In this document: piece by piece, positions 12,121 to 25,616 of the stretch
Layout: every line of letters begins with the position of its first letter
Position numbering within the stretch: position 1 is the stretch's first letter
NCBI GenBank assembly: GCA_007449985.2
Contig: VIIQ02000006.1
Coordinates: 434,001-498,000 of the forward strand
DNA: 64,000 nucleotides
Direction: 5' to 3'
Origin: Desmodesmus armatus
Lineage: Eukaryota > Chlorophyta > Chlorophyceae > Sphaeropleales > Scenedesmaceae
Position numbers and translations under genes: made by a program
The notes under the pieces: generated by a model
Database searches by the model: none
What the model was told of the DNA's origin: nothing
What the model saw: the letters and a program-made list of their open reading frames with translations, nothing else

Positions 12121-15100
12121 ATGGCTGCTGCTGCACCCAACCTGGATGCGCTGCTGGCATCATGCCTGTCAATCGACAACCAGGTATGACAATGCATCCA
12201 CTCCTACCAGCCCCTGTCATGTATGCCTGGTGTCTTCCCCTGCCTGCATCCTGCCGCAAGAGGGTTGGCTCGCCACCGCACATGCACAATTGCTGCCCTG
12301 CCCCACTGCTTGCTATGCTTGGCCTGTCAGATTGCTATGTGGCATGTTCTGCATCCGCATAATCTACAGTATGCTGGTATCGTGCATGGTGCTGCTGCAG
12401 GTACGCAAGCAAGCTGAGGATGCCGTGAAGCAGCTGTCCAACAGGCCTGAGGTCATCCCGCAGCTGGTGCAGCAGCTGCAGTGTGCAGCAGACCCCCAGG
12501 TCAGGCAGCTGTCCGCAGTGCTGCTGCGCAAATGGATTGTCAGACACTGGGACAAGCTACCTGCCGAGGTGAGGGAACAGGAGCTCAGGGTACACTTCAG
12601 GAGCGGCAGGGGATGCGCTTCCTGGTACATGGAGCCCTCCGCAACGCAATTATCTGCTGCTGACCCATCTTGGAGCAATCAGGCGCTACCCAGCGGGCTT
12701 GGTGACCTGGCAGCGATCTGGCAGCTGGCTTCCATCTTATACAGCACAGCATGCAGTTGTGGCCTGCAACCGCATCCCGCTGCTAGAAGCGTGCCTGGCA
12801 TAGCAGCAGCAGGCTCCTTGTAGCTTGCTAACAGCCTGCAGCTGCTTGGTCAAGTGTATTTACCACAAGTGCCAGCGTGGAATGGGTGCATGGGCCTGCC
12901 ATGGGTGTTGGGACGCTGAGGTGATGCAGCGGCAGGTCTTTGTATTGCAGCAATTATCACTTGCAGCGCACGGCACCTGCTGCCAAAGGATGTCTCAGCT
13001 TGGGGAAGTTGCCACCAGCTCTGTGCACCACGCATGCCAGTGATGCAGAAACACCTCGTGGCGTCTACTGGTCTGCCTCGCAGGTCCGTTCCCAGATGCA
13101 GCAGGTGTTGCTTGACCGCACAGCCCATGAGCCCAACCACTCAGTCCGGCGGGGCCTGGCAGATGTCATTGCAGCCGCAGCACACCAGAGCGTGCCTGCG
13201 GGGCAGTGGCCCAACCTGCTCAGCTTCCTTCACCAGTGCAGCCAGGCTGACAGCGCTGAGCATAAGGAGGTGGCGCTGCTGCTGTTTGGGCGCTTGTTTG
13301 AGACAGTAGGTGGGTGCGCGCAGAGCGGACAACGGTTGTCTGGTGCCGGCTTGGCAGGTGCTGTCGGCAGGCACACAGCAGCTGCAATTGCACTGCCTGG
13401 CGCCGAGTGGCTTGTTTGTTGTGCTGTCGCCAGCATTGAGTCATCCTGCATGCCTCCAAACCTTCTCTGCCTGTGTTCAAATCCTCTTGTTGTCATCGTT
13501 TTGCAGGCGAGCACCTGGCGCCACACATCACCAGCGTGCTATCAGCCATCGCTGCAGGCACTACGCACCCCAGCCCGCTGGTGCAGACAGCAGCACTGAC
13601 GGCCATTGAACCGCTGCTGGAGCATGTGACGGACGAGATGGTGCCTGCCTTCCACCAACTGCTGGCGGCGTTGTTGCCATGTGCGCAGGCGGCCCTGGCA
13701 TCAGGGAATGAGGACTTGCTGGTGTTGATGTGTCAGGTGTGCTCCACGTAGAAGCAGGGGAATGGGCATTGTCTTGAGGGAGCGGGCGGAGGGGAGGGGA
13801 GGGACTGGGCTGTAGTGACAGCTCCCGTGGTGTCCAGGCACGGATTTGCAGGACTGTCAAGTTTGCTGACGACAGAGTTGACAACCGCACCTGAAAAGCT
13901 CAGCACACTCCTGCACCCATGCTGCTTACTGTATTGAACCACGCATCTGATATCCTGAGAACGAACAACAGGCGCACCTCGATAGCATCCATCCTAGCAA
14001 TGGGTACTGCCGCAAGTATCCCAGCCCCTGACATCCAACTAGTACCAAGTTTACCATAGCTGACATGCTTCCTGCTGCCTTGCTTGCTGTAGATGCTGGA
14101 GGACGTTGCGGAGTGTCCTGCGCCCTTGCTTCAGCCCTGCCTGCAGCAGGTGCTGGAGATGTGCATGGTGGTGGCAACAACCAAGAGCTTTGCCACCAGC
14201 ACAAGGGAGCAGGGGCTGGCTCTCCTGCATTGGATGGCCAGGTACGCAGCGATGGGCCAGATGGCCTGGCTGAAACATGTGGTTGATTGACACTCATTGA
14301 TACAGCTGGGGGCGTGCATACGTTAAATAGGTTCTCACTCTACTGGTGGTGGCATCAGGGCATCCTGCAGCCCAATGGTCAGGCCAGCATGTTGGTTGTA
14401 AGTGAAGTGTAGTCAGCACCGTACCTACAGCTGCCTCATTGTGTCCTGTTTTGACATGCCCTGCCTTCACACTGGCCTGCTCTGGCTGCATGTTGCCTCC
14501 CCAGGTACAAGCCCAAGCAGCTCCAGCGCAATAAGGCGCTGCTGAAGGCCATCATAGAAGCACTGTGTGAGATGTGCTGTGAGCCCTGCCCGGCTGATTG
14601 TGACGAGTCACAGGAGACACCCCCACACAGGGTGGCAGCCTCCACTCTGGACACACTTGCCATTCATCTCAGCAGTGCGGCTGTCTTCCCTACGGTCTGG
14701 CACTTTGTGCAGTGAGTGGCGCTGTGCGACAACCCCAGAAAGGGCTGCATTGTGCCTTGTGTATGCGCACCAGACCAGCGATGCATGATGCAGCTGCAGT
14801 GGCAAGGTGGTGTACCAGCTTGCAATGAGAGTCATGGGCGCTTCACATGCCCTCCCCAAGCGCACACGTGCTCCCACCACCTGGACTGCTGGACTTGCTT
14901 GCACGCTGGTGCAGGTTTGCTGGCAGGACAGGCGCTGTACGATGCAAAAGTGAAGTAACGGGCACTTCTTGCGTTTGATTCCTACATGCTTTGGCTCCCA
15001 GGCGTCACCTGAACTGTGCTGCGTCCTGCAGGTCTGCGGGAGCCTCTCAGGAGACGCGGCGCCGTGCTGCTGCGCTGACCATCTGTGCCGTGCTGGCTGA

Positions 15101-18100
15101 GGGGTGTGCTGAGCAGCTGCGCAAACGCCTCAACCAGGTGCGCCCAGCACAGGCGCCGCTGCAGTGACTTAGTCGGACTGAAGCTCACACACGCTCAACA
15201 TGACTCTGAAAACCTTGCCTCTCTTCCCGTGCTTCATACGTTGCACAGCTGTACCCCTGAACCTTGCAAGCGTCTACCAGCACAGGCACAAGCGTGCTCT
15301 TTGTACATCTGCTGACTATGCCATGCATGTGCTGCCGTGTGCCGTCACATGCCGTGCACATGAACATCATTGCACGGCCTGGGCGTCGGGGCAAGATGCA
15401 CGATCTGAGTGCTACTTGTGCTGCTGTGTGTGCACCATGATGTACAATGGATGGAAGCACTCCTTAGACATCCAGTCGTTACGATCGTATGTGCCACTAT
15501 ATCACCAAACCTCAACCATGCTTCTTTGCTTCACGCTGCTCTCAGGTGCTGCCTGGGCTGCTGGGTGCCTTGACTGACCCTGAGGGCGACGTGCGGGGTG
15601 CTGCTGCTTTCGCCCTGGGGCAGTTCAGCGAGTACCTGCAGCCTGACATCACGCACCACCACCAGGCTGTGCTGCCAGCAGTGTTCAGGCTGCTGCAGGA
15701 TCCCAGCACAGACGTGCAGGAGCGTGCATGTTATGGTGAGGCATGGGGAAGGTGGGCAGGAGGGTTGCTGGGTTATATCATACTTTGCAGTAGAGGCTTG
15801 TCTTGGTCAACCTGTCAGGCAACTGCCGTCATGCTGTGGGTGTTGGCGGGGGCTCATTAGCAAGCAGCCCCTGCAACATTCTCTCCTTGGCTAGTGGTTG
15901 CTGGAGTTCCCATTCTCGACCAACCACTAGCTAGTGAGGTTTGTTGCGGTGGCTGCTTGCTAATGGGCTGAAGCCAACACCAAGGGCGCCGCAATGATGT
16001 AACGATAGGAACAGTGGTGGCTGGCTAATTGAACGTCAGTGTGTGCCTGTCTGCATGTTGTTCACACACATGTGTCGTGTGCAGGGTTCAGTACATAAGG
16101 TAGGGTACACTGACTGGCTGCCCCATGTATTGCTGCCACTGTGTGCAGCTGTGGATGCCTTCTGTGAGCACCTGGAGCCTCAGGAGATCCTGCCCTATGT
16201 GCCGCAGCTGGTGGAGACCCTGATGGTTGTCCTGCAGGCAGGGCGGCCAGGGGTGCAGGAGATGGCGCTGTCAGCAGTGAGCAGCATTGCAGCAGCAGCA
16301 CAGGGCGCGTTCCAGCCCTATACAGGTGTGTGTGAAGGCCGTGGTATGACATGAGACGTGGCAGCTCACAAAGCGGTGGCATGGGTGCCCGGCGTGACAA
16401 AAGTGTTTGTGGCACCTCTGCATTGGCACAGCGCAAAGCTTGTTCTTGTACCTTTCCGATGCATGCCAAGATCATCAACACTCAGCATGAATTTCTGACG
16501 AGGGTGCAGCGTGCTGTCCTGACGTCTATTGCTTTGCCCGCTCTGCTTTGACCCATGTCTGCCTGTGCTCTTGCCAGCCCAAATGCTGCCAGTGCTGAAC
16601 CACTTCATGCAGCAGACAGGCAGCGAGTATGTCCTGTGCCGCTGCCGTGCCATCGAGAGCGCTGGCATCCTGGTGGAGGCCATAGGTGCCCAGGTAACAC
16701 ACAGGGGACCTCACAATACAGGACACGGGCTTGGGCACTCTTGGGCAATACAGGACACAGGCTTTGACATGGCGGCCGTCTTTGTCGGTCTGGGCCGCGG
16801 ACTGCTCTGTGCCTGAGTGAAAGCATGACTCATGCTTGTCAGACGTGCCGTAGACAGAGTCGGGCCTCATATGACTTACAAAGCCACCTCGCCTGACACA
16901 CATGAACCTTCGCACATGCTGCTGCTGTGGTGCTCTCAGGACCCAAACATCGGCCCCAACATCCCAGGCATGATGGAGGTTGTGCTGAGCGCCTTCACCA
17001 GCAGCGACAACCCAGACCTGCGTGACTACAGCCACAGTATGTTTGGCAATGTCTCCAAGGCCCTGGGTGAGGCCTTTGGGCCCTGGTTGCAGCGCACAGT
17101 GCCCCTGGCTTTTGCAAGCTGTGAGCAGGAGGATGGTGCCTTTGGCAGCGAGGGCGAGAGTGATGGGGAGCAGGCAGATGCTGACGAGGACGGCAGCTCC
17201 TCAGAGGACGAGGATGGCCGGGGGCACTTCAATGTGCGCACTGGTGAGCAGCGGGGGGAGGGAGGAGGGTGGGGTGTGTGTTGGATTCAACCTCAACCCC
17301 GCGAATCGTCAGCAGGGGCAGGTGCTTGTGTGCACAGTGTGCTGCAATCGCCAGGAGTGTTGCAGCAACTGTTGGCAGATGTATCCTGGCGCATGGCAGC
17401 ATGCTGCCCTTGGGATGCAGAGGCGCACGGCAAGCTTCAACTGACATCAACCCCAGCATAATGTTGTCACTTGCCTCCCTCCCTTTCTCCCTCCCTCCCT
17501 CACTCCCTCCCTCACTCCCTACCTTCTTCACTTGCTTTCTCCCAGGTGTCATGGACGAGAAGGTGTCTGCCACCACCGTGCTGGGGCAGTATGCTGAGTC
17601 CTGCCCCACAGCCTTCATGCCGTTCATGGACAAGGCCCTCAGCACACTCCAAACCATGGTGGAGTACTGGCACGATGATGCACGTGCAGCAGCATACGAC
17701 AGCCTGCACAAGATTGTCCTAGCCACTCACAGCTGCTTCCCGCCCACTCAGCATGCCGCCGCCAACAGCACCCCCAGCACAACAGAAGTGGTGGAGCTCT
17801 CGCAGCAGGCCAGGCACGTGCTGAATGTGGCGATGCCGCTGCTGACCAGCCCTGCAGAGTACGACAACAGTAAGATTGCGGTAGCTGCGGCAGCTGGGGC
17901 CTTGGGGCACCTGCTGAAGAAACTGGGGCGCGGGGCTGTGGAAGCAACGCATCTGGAGGCAGCCTCAAAAATGGCGCAAGCACTGCTGCATGGGAATGCA
18001 GTCTGCCAGGTAGGTGTAGCTGATGGTCGCACCCTACTAAGCTGCATGTGGTAGTAACACGCCAGTAGCCCGCCTGTGATAGTCACGTTTTCAACTCATC

Positions 18101-19951
18101 AGTGGCACTCTCGTGACAACCAAGGTGGGATGTGGATGCTGCGTAATGATACCATCAGTGCAGTGCTGCGTAATGCAGTTTTACTGCGTAGTATGTGTGT
18201 GTGCTGACTTTCATGATACCCGGATATTTGTGTACGCCTGTGCAGGAAATTGAGGACGATGTAGAGGATGGTGACCTGGACGAAGAGGACCTCAGTGCCT
18301 TGGACGAGGACCTCCTAGCAGCAGCAGCCGACCTCCTGCCAGCACTAGCAGCCAGCATGGGCCCTGCAGCCTACGCACCGGTGTTCACAGCCAGCCACGC
18401 AGAGCCGCTGCTGGGCAGGTTGAAGCCTCAGCAGCCGCTGGGCCTGCGCGCCATTGCTGCTGGTGCTGCGGCAGAGGTGGCGGAGGTGCTGGGGGTGCAC
18501 ATGGGAGGCGTTGTGGGGCAGGCGTTGCCACTGCTGCTGCGGGAGCTGCAAGCGGATGTGAGTCGGACAGGCTGCTGGTGCTTGGGCCTGTCGGGTTGGG
18601 ATTATGCAGAAGGGGTGCACTGCGTGCCATGGAGCCAGCCTGCCTGAGAGCATTGGCAGAGTATGTTGTCAAGCACGCAGCATCTTCATTTATCGATGAG
18701 TGATGACTGCAAGCTGTGTGGCGATCTCCATCAAATCGAAAAGTGTGCATGTTGCAACTGGCCACAACACATGCTGATGCTGAACAGGGACGCATGTGTT
18801 GCTGATGTGCTTTCCTGCTGCCTGTCTGTCTCTGGAGCAGGACGACATCAACCGCCAGAATGCAGCCTACTGCACAGGGCTGCTGGTGCAGGCCAACCCT
18901 CAGCAAGCCAGCCCCTTCCTGCCTCAGTTGTTGAGTGGGCTGCATACGTTTTTCAGGGCTGATGAGGCTGCAGGAGCGCGGGACAACGCTGTTGGCGCAG
19001 TGGGCAGGATCATGTTGGCCGTGCCGCAGGCGCTGCCCTTGGGCCAAGTACTGCCAGTGTTCCTAGGAGCACTGCCGCTGCAGGTGAGAAGCGCCAGCTG
19101 CATGCAGTCTGTGTTTGGCATGTCCCGTAGTTGCTGGCCTTGTGGCGTGGGCCGGCACTGGGTCAGTGGCGATGTGTGCTTAGTGTGCGGGCGCGTGGAA
19201 TTAGTGTGTGCGGGCAGGGAGAGGGGGGCACTTGATAGTTGCAGCTTAGATCAGGCACTGAGTGCACTACTATGATTGTGGCTGTTTTGTTGGCTTTGTA
19301 CTGCACTGCATGCCCGTGTGTGCAAGCACCTTCCATCAGCACGCCATGCAGGAAGCGAAGTGTGCTGAGGTTTGTCGTCATATTTGTCACCGTGTCTATG
19401 CAGGAGGACTTGTCTGAGACCACTCCTGCTGTGGAGCCGCTGTGTCGTGTGCTGCTGGCGGACCCCCAGCCTCAGGAGGTGCAGCAGCACATGCCACAGA
19501 TAGTACAGGTGCGCTGAGGGTGCTCTGACTTATGTGTGGCCATCAAGCTGGCTGATGCAGGACCTTTCGCAGTCGGCAGTGTGCTGTGCATGCATGGCCC
19601 TGTGTGGCTTTTTCCCTGCTGCATGTCCCAATACCTGTGTATCTGCTGCATTGCAAGTCTTTTTTAAAGACAAAGGCTGCTGCATATTTTTGTGTGACAC
19701 TTGTTTGGGCGATATATCCTCCCTATCGTGCTGACCTCCACTGGCCGTGACATGTGCTGTGTGGTGCCGCTGTGCAGGTATTCGGCCAGGTTGCTGTGCA
19801 GACAAGCGCGCCTCTAGAGGCGCGTGTCATGGTGGCGCGCACGCTGTGCGATCTGCAGGCACGTAGCCCTGGCAGCATGGGCCCGCTACTGGCACAGCTT
19901 TCACCAGAGCAGCAGGCAGCATTGCAGCAGCTGGTGGGGGCGGCCAGCTAA
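12121..19951 (+). CDS. Importin-4 / Kap123-type importin beta
   Basis: HEAT-repeat nuclear transport receptor of the importin-4 group, which imports histones and ribosomal proteins in a Ran-GTP-dependent way. Sixteen GT-AG exons join in frame: 12121-12183, 12401-12568, 13084-13309, 13507-13736, 14093-14241, 14505-14711, 15032-15137, 15546-15735, 16149-16325, 16578-16693, 16940-17243, 17546-18009, 18246-18557, 18841-19083, 19404-19508 and 19778-19951. They give 1077 residues, close to the usual length of about 1080. The start MAAAAPNLDALLASCL precedes the importin-beta N-terminal region (RKQAEDAVKQLS, QLSAVLLRKWIVRHW). Other family signatures are DVRGAAAFALGQFSEYLQP, VDAFCEHLEP, DYSHSMFGNVSKALGE and IAAGAAAEVAEVLG. 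Acidic loops occur at exon 11 (DADEDGSSSEDEDG) and at the start of exon 13 (EIEDDVEDGDLDEEDL). Confidence 0.93.
15855..15965. mobile_element. 111-bp foldback element in importin-4 intron 8
   Basis: Terminal inverted repeats cattagcaagcagcc (15855-15869) and ggctgcttgctaatg (15951-15965) enclose a second inverted pair, ctagtggttg (15891-15900) and caaccactag (15921-15930). The nested symmetric design resembles a small non-autonomous foldback/MITE element. No transposase is present and I see no clear target-site duplication. Confidence 0.55.
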
Positions 19952-20779
19952 CAGCGGGCTGCAGGAGCGGGCTGTGGATGCTTTACGTGGATTGTGTGGT
20001 GCAGGCAGCTGTGAGGGCTTTGGTGCAGCAGCCATGGTGTTCTGTGGTTGTGCCTGCTTGCTTGCTTGAGCATGCAGGAATTGTGTCGGTCAGCTCACGA
20101 GTGTGTGTGTTGATGTGTATAGGGGTGCTCCTCTTTGCCAGTAGCTTTTCAAACTGTGCATGCACAGCTGGCACCAACAAGAGGTGGCAGCGGCGCTGTA
20201 GGTTGGCAGCGGCTTCAGGCTTGAGTCAGCGGCTTCAGTGTTGAGCGAAGTCTGACAGGGTAGAGTCTGTGACATGAATTTTTGCCTTGAAGCACGCCAG
20301 CAAGGGCTTGACCGTCCAGCCTCTGAACCAACCCTGAACAGTGTCGCAATTGTGCTGAACTAGCCATGCGTCGCCTTCCAGCTGTGCTCACAGTAATCTA
20401 CACTTGGCCTCTTCTGTGACGACCAGACAGCGCAGGCTCTGGAACCTTGACCCATGCCCAATCCTCCTGTATCAGGAACCGCACCATCATTAGTGCAGTG
20501 AGGATGGTGACCCTGATGGTAATCCCTGCGCATTGGGCAACCATGATTGCATTCCATAATGAAGGCAGGAGGAAGGCAAGAGGAACGAGGTTTTGGGCTA
20601 GGTCGTTGCAAAAACGAGCATGACCAACGTTTGACTTTGTTACTTTGTTACTTTGTTTACTTTGACTGCAGCTGAAACAACCTGACGCCAAGTACTGCCA
20701 CTGTTTGCTCAATACACGACAAATCTGCTCATCGCAACTCTGTGATTGAAACTGCTCGATCCTGTTGAGTATCTTTCAG
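19952..20779. other. Importin-4 3' flank
   Basis: No supported gene. If the hypothetical gene beginning at 20780 has a first exon, it should lie in this stretch, but I found no ATG exon with a matching phase and donor. Confidence 0.35.
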
Positions 20780-21217
20780 AACAAGACTCCACAACTGCTG
20801 CCCTTGTCCAGCTGCTCTTCATGGCAGAGACAACACCAGCAGCTACAGCAAAGCATGTGCTTGCTAAGGAAGCTGTCGCCGAAAAGCTGCAGGAGTTGCA
20901 GGTGTGCGCTGGTGTGGCACCTGCTGTCAGCAGCTGCTGTTTTTTGCTGCAGTTCAGGAGGGGTTTCAGGTTTGTAGTGGTGTTGTGTTGACACAGCTTG
21001 CAACATGCGTCTGCTGCAGGAGAAAGAGGACCCAACAGAGGAAGACTTGGATGCTGAGCTGGCAGCAGCAAAGCAGGCAGCAGCTGCGATGAGCAAGTCT
21101 GGACGGATGCTGGGTAGGAGCTTTGGCTTCAGGAGCAAAAAGGCCCTGCAGCCCACTGTCGTGGATGAAGGCGATGAGGACGAGGGGGACGTACAAGCAG
21201 TGCCCAAGACCCCATGA
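20780..21217 (+). CDS. Hypothetical protein, C-terminal two exons only
   Basis: Exon 20780-20901 (opening phase needs one upstream base) reads through LVQLLFMAETTPAATAKHVL and ends at a GTGTGC donor. Exon 21020-21217 continues in frame with EKEDPTEEDLDAELAAAKQ, SKSGRMLGRSFGFRSKKAL and an acidic tail ending VQAVPKTP before TGA. The protein appears helical and charged. A TGA at 20743 closes the frame upstream, so a first exon must exist but was not found. Family not recognised. Confidence 0.45.
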
Positions 21218-22386
21218 GGATGCTGCATGGTGTTGCAGGATTGTGCACTGGCAGGAGTGTCAGCACGAAGCACCAAGCAGCAACCTTCAGCTGCTGCAGC
21301 AGGCATGCAACGGCATTTAGGCTATGGCAAACCAAGGACACGGCGCATCAAGTTGAACCTAGGCAGCAGGACCCTCATGCACTCTCTGTGCAGGCACCTG
21401 ACCACCCCAGCACACCTTGTGGGGTGGCTACACTAGCACAGACCCAAGCAGCATTTGGCATTTGAGAAGCATCGACTGTATCATGTGGGCTGTTGTTGTT
21501 TGTTAGCACCAATTCTTCAAGCTGCTTTGCTCAACCCTTCTACAGTCTTTATGTGTCCCCTTCGGCACAACATCAGGAATATGTGGGACTGAGCACTGGC
21601 AGTTGTTGCAGCTCCTTCGCCTTGCTGCACAGCTCTTCATTATGGCTGATGGTAACCAGCACACCAAGCAGCAGGCAAGGTGCCTTCTTGAGGCAGCTGG
21701 TGTGCGTCTGCGTCACAGTGGCATGAGGCAAGCGAACACTGCGCCACAGCCCCACAGTGCTGCTGGCAGCATACTGCGATGCCCTCCACCCATAAGCAAC
21801 TTTGCCTGCACCCATCTCTTGGCAGCAGGTGCTAACCATCTGTGTCTGGCAATTTCACCATCATGTTGTTGGCGCAACCCCCCGTGGTATGTGTGGGTTG
21901 TCAGTGTCAAGGGCCCTGGGGGTTGCGTCCGTATCTTTCTGCCTTACTTTGATTCTTTACATTGCACTTGTAACACTTACTGATGTACATGATGGCTGTG
22001 CAGTCCTGGAGACAGCCTGGTAACTGTCAGGAAGGCTGCAGAGATGGACTTCAGGGGGCCATTCCAGCAGTAGGCTCATTACTGCATGGCAGGCATGAAT
22101 CGGATCCTGCCTGCAGAGGGGGCTGCTACCAGATGAACTCAGCACCAAATGACCTGCAGAAGCTGCATGTAGCTCAATCAGAGCCACAATGCCAAATCTC
22201 TCATTACACTCAACAGCCCATGCAGTGCACTCCCAACTCCCCAACCCACTGTGCCCCAGGACTAGGTTGTCAAGCCATCACTCTCCCAGCTGCTTCAGCA
22301 GCCTCTGCAGACAGCAGAACCAGCCAGCCAGCTGCTGCATGTGCTGCTGCTATCCTGCAGTCCGACTGATGTTGGCAATGCCCAAC
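21218..22386. other. Convergent 3' region before malate dehydrogenase
   Basis: Lies between the 3' ends of a plus-strand and a minus-strand gene. No coding region is supported. A minus-strand TGTAA at 22204-22208, about 180 bases past the malate dehydrogenase stop, is a plausible polyadenylation signal. Confidence 0.4.
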
Positions 22387-25300
22387 TTAGTTGTCCTGCA
22401 CGAACTTGACACCCTTCTCGATGGAAGCGATGAGCTCGGGCTTCATGGCGGTCATGACCTCCTTCTCATAGTCACTCATGCTGCCAACAGGGTGGATGGT
22501 CTCAACACCTGCACACCACACATACGCACGCACGCATGAGGTGACAAGGGGACATGCCAAGGTTGGAAGAAGCCTGCTTCACAATGAAGACCCTGTCCTT
22601 GATGGTCTGCAGCAGCAAGCCGGCATTATCCACCTGAACCCAAACAAGCCTCTGCTACATCCGCACACTCTGCACCCTGCTGTAGCAAGAGGGCTGTTGT
22701 GTGAGTGGACGCGCCTGAATCCAATCGCAGACATACGGCAGCAGACTTACCCTCAGTGCCGAGCTTGACCTTGGTTGCGAAGAAGGGCACGTCGGTCACG
22801 TCGCTCTCGACGTATGCGCACTCAGTGGCTGTGGAGCCGTTGAGGCCGCGCAGGACAGCATCACCGAACAGGGCAGCTGCATACGCCATGGACAGGGTGG
22901 CGGAACCCTGCACAACACACCACCCAGGCAAGCAACACACCACAGTGCGGCATCGGCCTTTCCTGCTATCCCAACCAGCACTAAGGCATTGTCAGGTGTG
23001 ACTGTGCCAACAGCAATGTGAGCCAAAGACATGGGGCCGCCCCACACGGCGTGCTGAGCCTGGCAACTGCTTGCCTTGGGGTGCCACAGACATCCCGGCA
23101 CGGCAACAGCCATGCGGCAGTACCATAGACACCATGCTAGGACCCAGTTACAGGCTGCTTGCTGTTGCTTTGAGAGTGAGTGGGGCCGCGAGTGCCGTTG
23201 CCTTAGCCCTCGAGCATGCATGAGATAAGCCGTCTTCAAAGGGTGCGAGGCCAATGGGAGGAATCAAATGGCGATACGGTACAAAGGGGGTGTACCGGGA
23301 TCTTTCTTTTTCTTCTTTTTCGCGTCATTGGTTTTGTCAAGGGCCCAGGAGCACTGCATGCTCACCTTGCCAGCCTTGGCGGTCACCACCTCCGTTCCAC
23401 CGTCCTGTGTGCGCTTGGTGAGGGCCTCAATAACATCATGGCTGATGTTAGCAGGGGCAGCAGGGGTGGCCTGGGAGCACCAACACCACAATGGGATATA
23501 GCACATCAGTGACCCCAGCATCTTCGACCACAGCACTGCTGGCGTGCTGTCGCGTACTTCTGGCTGGCTGGTCATCCCAACTTTGCTGCTATACAAAGTC
23601 CTGCAGATCACCCATCAGAGCTGTGTGACGAGGGAAGCAAAGGCCCTGCTGCTGCCATGCCTCAAACACAGAGGCTGTCCGCTGCTGCGTGCAACTGAAT
23701 CACAGACATCATCAACTGTGGCATTTGCTGCTGCTGTAGCTTCAGCCCACCTGAGAGAACAGGGGCAGGATGGTGATGCCTGCGTGTCCACCAACCACAG
23801 GCACGTCCACAGTGCTGACATCCAGACCCAGCTTCTCAGCATAGAAGGTCTTGGCACGCACCTGCAGGACAGGGCCAGCACACACATGCATGTTGCAGCA
23901 GTCAGCAACAAAGCAGTAACACTTTCGCCACAGATACGGTAGCCAGACGTCAGACCACAATGAGAGGGCTAAGGGCAGTGTGCATAAGTTGCTCTGGACA
24001 TGCTTCCTGCTGGTGCAACGGTTGCCCGAGTGCTTGGCAGTGCATGGGAGCAACCTTTTTGACCTGTGCGGCAGCTGCATCTGTCAACCACTGCCCCAGC
24101 CCCACGTGCCCAAACCCAAGTAAACACCACAGCTCTTGCTGGCCTAGCACCAGCCACCCCATGCATGATGGCTGAGCAGCAGGCTGAAGCCCCTATATCA
24201 GCAGTACTCTGTCCCTGGCCCCCCTACGCACCACGTCCAGTGTGGTGACACCCAGCAGCTTGCGCTTGTCGTACACACCCATCCTCTTGAGGGCCTCAGC
24301 AGCAATGGGCACTGTGGAGTTGACGGGGTTGGAGATGATGTTCAGCACAGCCTGCAGGAACCCCCGGCAGCAGCAGCAGCAGCATTGAGTAACAGCTTCA
24401 ACATCCCAGACTCTACCCAACTCTGGGGTACTGATTCAGCGCGATACGTCTATTGACCATCACCAGGAGGAGTGCACACTGTCCTGCCTGCATTAGCCCT
24501 GCCTACTGCTGCGCCAGGCATGGCACTTTGAATTGAAGCAGCTGGCACCACAAGGTGACCAAGCAGGGCCCCTGCCATAATAACGTTGTGTCCTGCAGTG
24601 CTGCTACTGTGGTGATCCAAGCTGGTGCTGCTGCTGGGCCCTGCTGTCCTTATGCCTGTCTGTGTCTCAGCTGGGGTCTCTGCCTCTTGCAAGTTGGCCA
24701 CTCACTCCTGGGCATGCACGGCCGCAAGCCTCAACCAGACCCTTGACAATGCCGGCGTTGATCTGCAGTGCAGCAGCACAACATGCAGCAATCGACCTTG
24801 GTGATTCTCGTCATTACTCGGTGAGCAGACATGTCATACATCAGCCCATCAAGGATAGACATACCCTGTCCTACCAAGCAATCGCCGGTGCCAATTCCAT
24901 GATTACCTGGACAACAGGAAACCCGACCAAAGCATGCAGAATACAGGACATGAAATTAATCAATGATGTAAGGGCGGTTGCCACCCCACCTTGAACAGAT
25001 CGTCACGGGTCATGCCGGGCTTGCGTGGCACACCAGCTGGGATGATGACCAGGTCGCAGCCCTTCAGAGCAGCCTCCAACTCTGCATCACCCTCGAAACC
25101 CTGCGGACACAGCCAATTGGCTTCAGACGGTGCTCATCACAGGGGTGGGACCCAGCGGGAACAGCAGCAGACACTCACCTCCACCTTGGCACGGCTGTTG
25201 ATGTGGCTGACATCAGCCGCAACACCCTTGACGTTTGCCACATCATACAGGGACAGCTGCGTCACTGCGGGGTTCATCTGCAGGGAAAGGAAAATAGTAG

Positions 25301-25616
25301 TGACCCTTGTGTGTCAGTAGATCTGTTGTGCTGGGCTGACGCTGCCTAGCACAATGGCTGGAGGGTGGAGGTGCCAGTGTGTGAGAGAAGTCACCAGAAG
25401 CAAGATGAGAATCCGCACGGGCAGATCGGTGTTGCGTTCTTGAGCAAGACCGATCCACATTTTGTGTCGCCTAGTTACCTTCATGAGCAGCGACAGGGGC
25501 TGACCGATGCCACCAGCTGCTCCCAATACAGCAACCTTCCTGTCCTTGGGTGCCTTAGAGGCGAATTCGCGGCTGGCCTGGAAGGCCACCTGCAATGCCT
25601 TTGCTGCGCTCCTCAT
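22387..25616 (-). CDS. NAD-dependent malate dehydrogenase, mitochondrial type
   Basis: Interconverts malate and oxaloacetate with NAD. Nine exons (25616-25479, 25277-25179, 25100-24990, 24762-24706, 24351-24232, 23861-23751, 23470-23366, 22907-22751, 22508-22387) give 339 residues with consistent phases. Residues 1-27 (start [18 protein letters not shown]) form a basic, amphipathic presequence typical of mitochondrial import. Then come the NAD-binding loop [11 protein letters not shown], the active-site loop [14 protein letters not shown] with its substrate-binding arginines, [13 protein letters not shown], and the catalytic histidine in [13 protein letters not shown]. The C-terminus ends KGVKFVQDN, with no peroxisomal tripeptide. 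A glyoxysomal isoform would have a PTS2 presequence, which I do not see. The donor of exon 5 was placed at GTGCGT so that VRAKTF stays in frame. Divergent from the oxygenase gene. Confidence 0.95.
23184..23328 (+). repeat. Dispersed repeat, copy A (in malate dehydrogenase intron 7)
   Basis: About 145 bases that match 30990-31133 in the same orientation, with shared blocks such as gcgaggccaatggga and aagggggtgt, and ending in a T-rich tail. Roughly three quarters of aligned bases agree by eye. Confidence 0.65.
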
